From Falciphora oryzae (lineage: Eukaryota > Ascomycota > Sordariomycetes > Magnaporthales > Magnaporthaceae): a stretch of DNA of 15,289 bases. The stretch covers positions 14,617 to 29,905 of the forward strand of contig JNVV01000010.1 of the NCBI GenBank assembly GCA_000733355.1. Reading direction: 5' to 3'. The translations under genes were made by a program, and so were the position numbers. Shown one piece after another: positions 7,949-15,289 of this stretch. The notes below the pieces were generated by a model. It was given only the letters and a program-made list of their open reading frames with translations, did no database searches and had not been told where the DNA came from. Numbering within the stretch: position 1 is the first letter of the stretch; each line of letters begins with the position of its first letter.

Positions 7949-8077
7949 GTAGTCAATTTTAGTCATTATTTTAGTCACTAGTCAAGTCCTAGTCAAGTCC
8001 TAGTCACTAGGGTGACTAGAAAAAATTGACTTAAGTCACAGTGGTGACTTGACTAGTTGACTAAAATGCCAACCCTG
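7949..8077. repeat. hAT A terminus with AGTCA/TGACT subterminal array
   Basis: About a dozen AGTCA or TGACT words in both orientations. The arms ttttagtcactagtcaagtc (7969-7988) and its near reverse complement (8046-8066) can pair. The outer end, 8061-8077, reads CAGGGTTGGCATTTTAG on the minus strand. hAT B at 14667 has the same layout: CAGGGTTCGGAATTTAGTCA and then the same array. Clustered short repeats next to hAT ends are known transposase-binding regions. That role is inferred here. Confidence 0.8.
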
Positions 8078-9131
8078 GGGCTTTTTTACTTTTGCTTTTC
8101 CCAATGTTATATTATAAATTTAATTAAAAAATAACCTTAATAGGTACGCCCGCTCCACCCCTAAGTTTTTTTTGGATTTTAGCATTTACCCGTAAGTAAT
8201 ACCTAGTTATTTAACCGTATAAGGTTATAAAATTTATAGTTTAGTTGCATTGCCCAAATCACCTGCTTTTTTTTTTTTTTTTTGCTAAAACCGGTGTTAG
8301 CGGCGGTTTCGATCGTAAAGGTTTCGGCCGAAAAAAGGAAGGTCGAAAAGGTTTCCAAAGCCGTATTCGGCGCCGTATTTAGCTTAAAAGCTTTAAACCG
8401 CGGTAGCTAGTGCGGTTACGCCCTAATAATTTTAAAAGCGGGTTTAAAATTAAGCATTTAATGGATTTACTCCGTATGCGTTTTAATAGTAGCTATACGT
8501 GCATTTTTAGCTAATTAAATGGGTTAATCCGACGTATTATAAATTAAATAAACGGGTTTGGTTTTATAATTAACTATAGCATTAAAAATAGCAAAGTGGT
8601 CGGCTTTTAGTAAAAAATTCCGTTTTTTGGGGAAAAGGAAGTACGTTACCCGAATAGCTACTATTTATTAAAGCCGGAATTACCACTACTTTAAAGGATT
8701 TAATTATTCGCATAACTGCTATACTTTTTTTTAATTATTGTAATAAATACGTAAAAGTGGTTCGTAAAAAAGTTAATTAAATTGGGTGCGAAATCGATAA
8801 ATATATTTCGAGGTTTAAAAAACGCGATTCCGAAAATTATACCGGTCGTTAATTAACCCACAATCCAAACGTAAACCGTTTTTTAAAATATTCCGGAAAT
8901 GCCGTTAAAAGAAAATCCCGCAGTAAAAAACGTAATTTAAGCGAATTTGTTAGTACGTTTGTGTCGCTTAAAATTCCAGCTAAAAAAAAATAGGTTGCGC
9001 GTTAGGGTTTGTAACGTGAAAAATTTAGTGTTTGTAATTACGAAAGAAATTTTTAGCGACGAAATTTCAGCTAAATCTGGAATTAGTACGAATTTAAATC
9101 ATTTAGCTATTAATAAAAAGCCGGATCGTTA

Positions 9132-9136
<5 letters not shown>
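8078..9136. other. Unassigned degenerate sequence between hAT A and the LINE region
   Basis: About 1.06 kb with strong CpA/TpG depletion and no clear gene. Its first 8 bases are the presumed hAT target copy. A plus-strand frame around 8680-8991, reading through TAA stops, has a protein-like stretch (CEIDKYISRFKKRDSENYTG; later VKRKSRSKKRNLSEFVSTFV), but I do not recognise the family. It is most likely part of an older RIP-damaged element into which hAT A or the LINE inserted. The open frame 8947-9240 is a by-product of the (AT)n run. Confidence 0.4.
8267..8283 (-). repeat. T17 tract (possible poly(A) tail of a minus-strand retroelement)
   Basis: A run of 17 T. Read on the minus strand, a moderately GC-rich body ends in gttttagc followed by A17, and then AT-rich sequence. 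This is what the 3' end of a LINE or SINE would look like. No target duplication was found by eye. Confidence 0.35.

Positions 9137-9168
<32 letters not shown>
9137..9168. repeat. (AT)16 microsatellite at the retroelement edge
   Basis: Sixteen AT units, then ttcatactaccgtta. Copy 1 has (AT)6 at 593-604 before ttcatattaccgtta. A simple repeat of variable length at the same edge in two insertions is characteristic of a non-LTR 3' tail. Confidence 0.9.
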
Positions 9169-9171
<3 letters not shown>

Positions 9172-9443
9172 TACTACCGTTATATCTATATAAAACCTCG
9201 GTACCTCTATTATGTAATATTTACATGTAAAAACCCTTGAACTCGTCCTCGGGTGCGTATCGCCCCCGCTCCGGAGCCTAAAAGTAAAAACCATATCTGC
9301 TTTTCGTATACGGTCCTGTTGTATTAAACAATGGTACCGTCTACTTGTCTTCATACGACTGCTCGTAAAGGTTCCGTCGTAAAAGCGTCCTTATAATCAA
9401 TGGAATAAAAGGAAAGTACGTAAAGGAATGAGGGTGTATTACG

Positions 9444-9689
9444 CCGGGGCAACGTTTCGGTACCGGGTTTCGCCCTCGTAGCGAAACGGCTATGTTAGTA
9501 CTCGTATTATAGCGTTTTAATGTAGCTTTTCCGCGTAAGTTAGCCCGGTTCCGCTCCAGGTCCCAACCGAGGCAGCGCTTTGGTATCGGGTTTCGCCCTC
9601 GTAACGGAATATTTATATTAGTACTTGTATTATAGCGTTTTAATGTAGCTTTTTCGCGTAAATTAGCCCGGCTTTATTCCGGGTCCTAA
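9444..9689 (+). repeat. Tandem 123-bp units in copy 2
   Basis: Units start at 9444 (ccggggcaacg) and 9567 (ccgaggcagcg), matching 881-1126 in spacing and order, with many G-to-A and some C-to-T differences. Confidence 0.85.
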
Positions 9690-9954
9690 CTTTAAACGGG
9701 CCTTTCGGGTCTAACGTTTTGTTTCGTAACTTTAGGTAATTCAGCTTTTGGTAAATGCCCGCTTCCGGGGCCGTTGCTCCGCGTGCGGTTCGGGTCCGCC
9801 TTTATAGCTTACATCTAATTTTTCTATTAATTGCTTCCCTTTTTTTAAATCGCGTTATTTGGGTAACTTTTTTTTATTACTACGTTGTTATACGTTATGG
9901 TTTTTAATAGTAATTTCCTTTTATTTCCTTCCGGATCCGGATTTCCACCGGCCT

Positions 9955-10126
9955 TCCTTTTCCTAGCTATAAAAGGCCCTTTTTCCTTCCTTTCTTTTTC
10001 CTTTTCGCTTTTTTTTACCACCACTTCCGGTCCTGCCCTTTTGCCCGCGCTTCCTTTTTTCCTACCTGCATTTAGGTTCCTACTCGCTCGCGCCTCGTTT
10101 CCCTCCGTTTCCTATTCTCTTACAAC
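9955..10126 (+). promoter_or_regulatory. TATA box and CT-rich leader, copy 2
   Basis: TATAAAA at 9968-9974, followed by the same pyrimidine tracts as 1395-1564 and then the mutated start codon at 10127. Probably inactive given the surrounding decay. Confidence 0.45.
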
Positions 10127-11600
10127 ATAGCTCCCAAAAATAAAGCTCCTAAATTTCCCCGCGGTAGTAGTAGTAGCGGTCGCGGTGGCAATCCCGGTAA
10201 CGAAACCACGGGCGGTAGCCGCGCCGTTCCCGCCGCTGCAACTAATAGCAATGGTAGTAATAGTAATAACGGTAGCAATCGTTTTCGCAATCGCCTTCCG
10301 TTTGCGGACGAAAACGACGGCAACGGCTTAAGCGACGGCGGCTCGGGCAACGGCGTTTAAAACCTTCGTATTAAAGTTATAAGTACGGCTTTATTTCGTT
10401 CTTTTCCCGGTTTTATAGCTAACTTCCTTTTTTCCTTCCAGCTTTACCGCTTATATAATTAATTGGAATATTTGCCGGCGGTTGAAGTCCCTAACAACTG
10501 CGTTTCTTACGACGATATGGTATATATTTGCCGCTTCGCTATTTTTCCTATTCCGCCTTTTTAATTTCCCAATTCCTCGTATAAAATATGCGTTAGCTGT
10601 TTTTAGCGTTTCGCTAACGGCATTAACGGTACCGGTATTATACGCTAATGCTACTATAAAGCCTATATGTAACGCTTTTCGTTCTGCTTTTTTCCGCTCC
10701 GTTTCCGGTTTTGTTAATATAATAATTCCAGCTACCAAAAGCCTTACCTATATGGGCTACATTTAATCGCGTAATGCCTACGTTTAAATTGGTCGCTCCC
10801 TTTTGGTATCCGCTCGCGATTTCGTCGCTAACGTTTCGTTCCCGTCGCGGTAGCCTCCTACTAATTCCGAAAACCAGGTTACCGCTATTTTTCGTACCTA
10901 CTATCGCTATATGCAATCCCTACCTAAAACTAATGCGGACCGCGATATTACGTTTACGGATATCTATATTGCTACCAAAATATATACCGCCTTTATTCCG
11001 GGCCGTTATTTATCCTATCCTAACATTTTTTATTCGTTCCAAATTCGCTATACCGGTTTGGAGCATGCGATCGCCGGATATTGTCGTATTTTAAAGGATA
11101 TCTTTAAACGGTCCGGTATTCCTTCCGGCGCCGGGTTTAACCGCTTATTCTTTGCCAATTTTAAAAATGCCTTCGCTATTATGGCTGCTTTTAATAGTTC
11201 GGGTTTAATCCGCTCCCCCTCCGGTAACATAATACCCCCGGGCTAAACCATATCGGGCTAGGCCGAAAAAATCGTTATTAAATGGAGCACGGAAAATCGC
11301 ATTCGGATAAAAAAACTAGCTTTTAAACGGGCTAAAATACGGGTAGGTGTTTATTTTTTCGCTTTTGCTATCCGCTTCCAATCCGCTAACTCCACGATAT
11401 TTTTCAAATTTCCCTTCGGCAAAACGTTACCAAAAACGTTTTCGATAAAATACTATCGGAATACCGGAAGAACGTTTTTAATAAAATAAAACGGGATATA
11501 AACGATAATAGCCTCCGTCGTCGTCCTCCTACCAACCCCCCTCAATAATTTCCTCGGTTTTCCCCTTATAGCGACTCGGTTACGTAACGTCGGTATTTGC
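10127..11600 (+). pseudogene. ORF1-like frame of the retroelement module (degraded, unrecognised)
   Basis: Begins with the counterpart of copy 1's ORF, its ATG changed to ATA, and then APKNKAPKFPRGSSSSGRGG. The frame stays open about 75 codons to LPFADENDGNGLSDGGSGNG before a TAA. Later parts look coding but change frame: LEYLPAVEVPNNCVSYDDMV (same frame), TNADRDITFTDIYIATKIYT through GLIRSPSGNIIPPG (10911-11246, another frame), and VFDKILSEYRKNVFNKIKRD (first frame again, near 11440). GCTAAC followed by a pyrimidine tract and CAG at 10418-10441 resembles a fungal intron end. About 490 codons would suit a LINE ORF1, but no Cys knuckle or RNA-binding domain is evident. Minus-strand frames also stay open in places, so the strand call is moderate. 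Confidence 0.4.
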
Positions 11601-12839
11601 GTAATTTTCTTTTCCTTTTCGCTTTTTAGGTATAATGCTTTCGTTTGCTTTTTTATAATCTTTTTTAATTCGGTTCGTTTTCGGCTCGATAGCGTTACTT
11701 TTCCTTTTTTTTCCTTATGCGTTCCTTTTTTACCTTTTTAACCGCTTTAAAATTTAATAATCTTTTTATACGAAACATTATGCGTGCCACTTCTTTAAAC
11801 GGTATGCCCCCTATTTTCTACAGCTCGAAATACGTTTTCCGGCTATTTATTTGCGCTAGTACGGTACTTTCCCGCTACTTATCCTATCGGGCGCATTAAA
11901 TTAATACGTATTACGCTATTTCCTTTTATCCGTTACCATACTCGCATAATGGCGTCGCCGCGTCGGGTACGCCCTTATTAAATAAAAACGAATTTAGCTT
12001 TAATTTTTCCGTTTTAATTTAAATTACTACCGAGCTATATGCTTTTAGCATCCCTTTGTAATATTTAACTATCTTTTCCGTAAACAAAAGGTTATCCGCT
12101 AAATACGCGGTCCTATACCGGTTCGCTTTTTTCGCTATTACCGTTATATTAGCCATTTTTAACTTCCATTTTATTGTTACGTTAAAATTCTAACGCTTTA
12201 CGTGCTTATATTTAAATTTCTAATCCTTTCCGTAAAAAACGGGTATTCGTTTCGGTTTTGGCGCTATTTCGGGCCGGTCCTATCGTATTACCCACTTTTT
12301 TTTCGTTTATCCGCTTTAAAAGTAGGGCCTTTTTTTCGTTTTTTATAACCGAATCTTTAAAAACGGACCGCTACTTTCGCTATTATTTCATTAATGCGCT
12401 ACGTTATCCCGGTTTTTTCCTATCTATTTTCCGTATTTATAACCTTTTCGTTTAAATATAAATCCAAAAGCGGTACGTAGGCTTTTATTTCGAAATATAC
12501 TAACGAGGTTGCTTTATAAGCTTTAACTACTATTTTAAAATATGCTTTTTATTTTTTCGCCATTTCTTTAATTGCGTCCCGGGGCCAACCTTAGGGTTCC
12601 GTTAGTAAATGGTAAGCTGCCGTTTTATAAACTAATATATTACGGCATACGACCGCGTACAACTGCCTCGCGCGTGCGAAATTGCTTTTTTACGTTACTG
12701 CCGCGAATTTTGTTACCGCAAACTACTATTTTTTTTATTTACTTTTTATTTATTTAGTATAAGCGTTAAAATTTAGCTTATAATTTAACTAAACTTTTAA
12801 AAATTTCGCTAATAGCGTTGGTTGCATTTATATATTTCC

Positions 12840-12861
12840 GGTCCGGACCCGGGTCCGGACC
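12840..12861. other. Perfect 22-bp GC-rich palindrome inside LINE ORF2
   Basis: The segment starts GGTCCGGACCC and continues with its exact reverse complement. It stands out in AT-rich sequence between the FADD block and the thumb region. Its CpG-rich content has few RIP target sites, which may explain its survival. Confidence 0.8.
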
Positions 12862-14406
12862 AAAGTTTTAATAAAATGGAATAGCTCGGTTTTAGCCGCG
12901 TTAAACGTTATTCCTATCCTTTTTGCCCATATTTAATACGTATCCCAAGCCCGTTTTAACAACCGGGCCGTTTCCGCCGTAATTCCCCCTATTGCTATAA
13001 GGTTAATATCGTCGGCGAAGCCAACCACCGTTATCTTTAGTATTTTTTCCAATTTGTCGTAAAGCGACGCGATATATAAAATAAATAATATAGGTAAAAG
13101 TGGTAAGCCTTATAGTATTCCTGCTATTACTTATATAGGCGTAAACGTATTTCCATCAAACCGGAACCGGGCCGTCCTACCTATCAGTTAGCTTTTAATC
13201 CACTTAACTGTTTTTAGCGGGAATCCTTATTTTCGTAAAATATCGAAAAATCTAGTGTAATTAACGTTATCAAATGCTCCTAATAAATCGAACTATAGCA
13301 GCGAAACTATAACGCCGTAATTCCACGCCGTTATTACGGTATCTATTACTTATCTAATAACGAACTCGGTACTGCGTTTCCTTCTATTGCCCATTTGCCT
13401 TTCCGGCAACAATCCTTTTTTTTCCGCTTTAATTGCGATCCGTATTCCCATAATCGCTTCCATAACTTTGGATATGGACGAAAAGAATGCGATCGGTTGT
13501 TACCCCTTTATTGTTTTTCTATTTTCCGTATTTTTCCCCGGCTTAAGGAGCATTACCGTTAATGCGTTTCGGAAACGCTTTAGGAAGTACTCGAATTCGA
13601 AACTAGCGTTAGCTATTTTAAATATAGCTTCCTAATATAATTCCCCGCACGCTTTTAATAGTCCGTTCGGTAAATTATCCGCTTTTAAGGCTTTCCAATT
13701 CCGGGTTTTTTTTAAAGCCGCTAATACTTCGTTTCCTTTAAAGTCCATTCGGTAATTAATTAGGAATAGGTTAATAAAAGTATAATTTTCGAACGTAATA
13801 TCCCCAACGTTTATTAAATCCGCTTCCGGGTTAAGGTAAAACTTAACTGCCAAAACTATAGCCTTATTAGCGTGGGAATTCGCTGGCCTTTGGTTTCCTT
13901 TTCCAAGCCGGTTTAAATCCGGTAACCTAATTAGGTCCCGTTTCTTATAGCTCCGTAATTTCGCCTATCGTTCGATATTCCAAAAAACAAGCTTTAAATC
14001 TTGTTTTTTTAACGCCTCCCTAATAAACTCCCTCTAATATGCGTTAAAGGCCTACCTTTTTTCCCTAATAAAGGCTTTGTCGGCTGCTTTCAATTTTTCG
14101 TAGCTTTTTTATATTTTTAGCCGTATGTATGCGCGTTGGTACCGCTTTATTTCCTTAGCTAATTTCGTAAACGTTAAATTCTAATACGGTACTAGCTTGA
14201 AATTTATCGTAGTTTTTCGTCTCGGTGCCAGCTCGTTAGCGATCTGGGTCAATTGGTTTATTAATATATCCATTTGGTTATTTATATCGTTTAGCGTTTT
14301 TATATTTTCGATTTCGATATATTATCTAACCAGCTACAACGCCCTTTTTTTGTCGTTTTTAAAATCGGTATTAACCTTTTTCCACACCCATTTTTCTACC
14401 CTCCTT

Positions 14407-14430
14407 TTGCGGAGCGGCTCCGCTCCGCAA
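14407..14430. other. GC-rich hairpin inside LINE ORF2
   Basis: TTGCGGAGCGG (14407-14417) and CCGCTCCGCAA (14420-14430) form an 11-bp inverted repeat around two bases, within the coding segment just after the endonuclease SD motif. No separate function is inferred. Confidence 0.7.
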
Positions 14431-14666
14431 TCGATCGAAATCATTTAAAAATAGTAATCCGACCCCCCTATTTCGTCGTCCCTGCCCTCGTATTTAACAG
14501 CTAAAATATCGGATACCCACGCGTAGTTAATGGTACTTTGTCGTTCGCCGAACCTTTTTTTTATTATTTCCCCGTAAAGCGTTACTAATTCAAACCGCCA
14601 CCGGTACGCTAGCGCAAATAATAACTCGGATTTAGCGTTTTCCCGATTATGCATATCCCATATTAG

Positions 14667-14806
14667 CAGGGTTCGGAATTTAGTCAGTTAGTCAAGTCAC
14701 CACCTTGACTATGACTGACTAATTTAGTCAAGGCAGTGACTATGACTATTTCTGACTAACTAATGACTAACTAAAGTGACTAATTTAGTCATTTTTTAGT
14801 CATTCA
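14667..14806. repeat. hAT B terminus and AGTCA/TGACT subterminal array
   Basis: More than a dozen AGTCA/TGACT words in both orientations follow the CAGGGTT terminus. On the minus strand the outer part reads GGTGGTGACTTGACTA, close to GTGGTGACTTGACTA at 8041-8055 in element A. Confidence 0.8.
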
Positions 14807-14831
14807 CATAAATAAATAAATAAATTCCTTT

Positions 14832-15095
14832 TTAATAAATCATATTATCCTCCGTAATTTCGAAATCTTTTTCGTTATTTTTTATATCAGTATTGTTTAT
14901 ATTACCGATATTATAATCGTTATTATATTTTGTAGCATTTTCCGTTTTATTATTTAAAACGGAAAGGAAATAATCGCGTTTTTTAGTATATATATTGTTA
15001 TTTGGTTGTTTTTTAATTTCCCAACCGTTTGGCGCTTTATTTGGTTGTAAAAACCAACATTGCTTGTAGGAATGGCCTTTTAATTTGCAATAACC
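14832..15095 (-). pseudogene. CCHC zinc-knuckle protein of hAT B, C-terminal remnant
   Basis: Open from 15095 down to TAA 14832-14834: GYCKLKGHSYKQCWFLQPNK, then PNGWEIKKQPNN, KRDYFLSVLNNKTENATKYN and a tail ending ITEDNMIY. It is the uninterrupted counterpart of the CCHC gene in hAT A and shows the original tail without the pogo insertion or the one-base deletion. The first Cys of the knuckle is missing because the deletion junction lies just upstream (about 15095-15118), so this copy has no start and cannot fold a complete knuckle. Differences from A include synonymous and conservative changes, suggesting the frame was once under selection. This needs codon-level testing. Confidence 0.8.
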
Positions 15096-15119
15096 CCAAG
15101 CCGTAATAAATTAAAATCG

Positions 15120-15248
15120 GAAACAAACCGTAAAATATTACTATTAAAAAGCTGGAATATAGCCGATTTATCAGTTTGGCAGAAAGAATTCCAACAAAAC
15201 GAAAAGTCGTCTAGTAAAAATAGCGATTCGGAGAACGAAATAAATTAA
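15120..15248 (+). pseudogene. hAT transposase of element B, C-terminal remnant
   Basis: Reads ETNRKILLLKSWNIADLSVW and ends SKNSDSENEIN before TAA 15246-15248. KILLLKSWNI matches the end of the hAT A transposase exactly (KILLLKSWNI followed by NDL); the last part is diverged and a little longer. It has no start and is joined directly to the CCHC remnant by a large internal deletion. It confirms that hAT A and B belong to one family of moderate divergence. Confidence 0.85.
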
Positions 15249-15256
15249 TTTATATA

Positions 15257-15289
15257 ACGTGGTTCACAAGCGAGTGACGCACACAAGCG
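15257..15289 (+). mobile_element. Start of a second pogo-like element (terminal repeat cut by window end)
   Basis: After TA (15255-15256) the sequence ACGTGGTTCACAAGCGAGTG matches the pogo terminal repeat at 5665 with one difference in the first 20 bases. It then differs (acgc where the first has gatc) and returns to ACAAGCG. It therefore appears to be a related but distinct subfamily inserted just past the hAT B transposase stop. The rest is outside the window. Confidence 0.8.

Larger units (their letters stand above)
1..8077 (-). mobile_element. hAT element A, nested and broken; left end outside window
   Basis: A DNA transposon of the hAT superfamily, read on the minus strand. It holds a BED-finger hAT transposase (4597 down to 18) and a divergent CCHC gene (5344 to 7606), and ends at 8077. 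Read on the minus strand the terminus is CAGGGTTGGCATTTTAGTCA, which fits the usual hAT C-A-G-G-G start, and the same terminus opens hAT B at 14667. Two later insertions interrupt A: a retroelement (598-2880) and a pogo-type element (5665-7524). Without them the visible part is about 3.9 kb, normal for a hAT. The 8 bases after the terminus, gggctttt (8078-8085), should be one copy of the target duplication; the other lies left of the window. That A is one element is inferred from gene order and from comparison with B. Confidence 0.82.
9137..14658. mobile_element. RIP-degraded Tad/MGL-type LINE region with convergent ORF1-like and ORF2 frames (copy 2)
   Basis: Starts with (AT)16 and the module also found at 598-1716, then a plus-strand ORF1-like frame (10127 to about 11600), then a minus-strand LINE ORF2 (14658 to about 11650). 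Total size, about 5.5 kb, is near that of one LINE, but ORF1 and ORF2 normally point the same way. Either the ORF2 half is inverted, two elements abut near 11600-11650, or the left module is the long 3' region of the minus-strand LINE. The right side is interrupted by hAT B at 14667. TpG and CpA are strongly depleted throughout. Confidence 0.65.
11650..14658 (-). pseudogene. Tad/MGL-type LINE ORF2: endonuclease and reverse transcriptase (RIP-degraded)
   Basis: Read from 14658 down. The tail of an APE-like endonuclease shows LVTLYGEIIKKRFGERQSTI, YAWVSDIL and GGSDYYF (normally SDH). The reverse transcriptase follows in the same frame: NWKALKADNLPNGLLKACGE, VMLLKPGKNTENRKTI, FDLLGAFDNV (first catalytic Asp) and VVGFADDINLIA at about 13000-13035 (catalytic DD, intact). 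The thumb/linker has FLKVWLNYKLNF and LYAVVCRNILVYKTAAYH, then VVKAYKATSLVYFEIKAYVP. The C-terminus, after one frameshift, has SFLFNKGVPDAATPLCEYGN and IQCARWDKW, the Cys region typical of this LINE clade. No RNase H domain is obvious, as in MGL-like elements. Many stops are TAA or TAG where Gln or Trp is expected, fitting RIP. The 5' end is cut by hAT B at 14667. The 3' end is uncertain by about 100 bp. Confidence 0.9.
14667..15289 (+). mobile_element. hAT element B: internally deleted relative of A, inserted in the LINE
   Basis: Begins at 14667 with CAGGGTTCGGAATTTAGTCA, matching the terminus of element A, then the AGTCA array, an AT-rich spacer, the CCHC gene tail (minus strand, 14832-15095) and the transposase C-terminus (plus strand, 15120-15248). 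Order and orientation from the terminus are the same as in A. Everything between the CCHC knuckle and the last 40 or so transposase residues is missing. The far end lies beyond the window. The 8 bases before it, catattag (14659-14666), should recur after its other end. Confidence 0.85.

Noticed and set aside
7949..8066. Possible CRISPR array or telomeric repeat
   Set aside because: The AGTCA words are short, irregularly spaced and in both orientations, with no spacers or fixed unit. They adjoin a hAT terminus.
8947..9240. Open frame with a Tyr-Ile repeat
   Set aside because: The repeat is translated (AT)n microsatellite and the frame crosses the retroelement edge.
10451..11230. Minus-strand frames opposite the ORF1-like region
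   Set aside because: Some look protein-like, but they need many Trp-to-stop changes to join and do not continue the ORF2 C-terminus. The plus-strand frame linked to the promoter and copy 1 is preferred, with moderate confidence.
11350..11440. Second intron in the ORF1-like frame (GTAGGT donor, GCTAAC branch)
   Set aside because: No acceptor AG occurs within a normal distance after the branch-like motif, and the sequence is RIP-damaged.
11717..12757. Plus-strand open frames within ORF2
   Set aside because: They are antisense to clear LINE C-terminal and linker motifs on the minus strand.
9137..14658. Twin-priming inversion as the cause of the convergent LINE frames
   Set aside because: Twin priming places the inverted 5' part with its own 5' end at the internal joint. 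Here both 5' ends face outward, so the simple model does not fit.

Overview
The window looks like a transposon graveyard from a filamentous ascomycete. It is mostly AT-rich, with runs of TpA and broken reading frames typical of repeat-induced point mutation (RIP). I see no host housekeeping gene, rRNA or tRNA. Everything recognisable belongs to hAT, pogo/Fot-type or Tad/MGL-type LINE elements, nested in each other. The fungal assignment rests on these families, the RIP-like mutations and the short fungal-type promoter. I cannot name the species.

Layout. (1) 1-8077: hAT element A. Its transposase runs on the minus strand in three pieces: N-terminal BED finger 4597-4028, catalytic body 4026-2881, dimerisation domain 597-18. 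A small CCHC zinc-knuckle gene runs the other way (from 5344). Element A ends at 8077 with the hAT-like terminus CAGGGTTGG (read on the minus strand), preceded by an array of AGTCA/TGACT repeats. Its other end lies left of base 1. (2) 598-2880: a GC-rich, little-mutated retroelement inserted in the hAT transposase, flanked by a 16-bp target duplication. It is chimeric: 598 to about 1716 is shared with a second copy at 9137, while about 1717-2880 occurs nowhere else here. (3) 5665-7524: a complete 1860-bp pogo/Fot element with perfect 49-bp inverted repeats and a TA duplication, inserted in the CCHC gene. (4) 8078-9136: unassigned degenerate sequence with a T17 tract. (5) 9137-14658: a RIP-degraded LINE region. 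A promoter and a plus-strand ORF1-like frame (10127 to about 11600) face a minus-strand ORF2 (14658 to about 11650) encoding endonuclease, reverse transcriptase and a C-terminal Cys motif. (6) 14667 to the end: hAT element B, an internally deleted relative of A, inserted in the LINE endonuclease region. (7) 15257 to the end: the first 33 bases of another pogo-like terminal repeat, inserted after the hAT B transposase stop.

The copies explain one another. hAT B carries an uninterrupted CCHC tail and so serves as the empty site for the pogo insertion in A. The hAT reading frame resumes across the retroelement and confirms its target duplication. Comparing the two retroelement left modules shows strongly one-sided G-to-A decay. 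The most unusual points are the second, divergent CCHC gene inside a hAT element, retained (in part) in the deleted copy, and the retroelement left module, which carries a TATA promoter and an ORF start pointing against the LINE ORF2.
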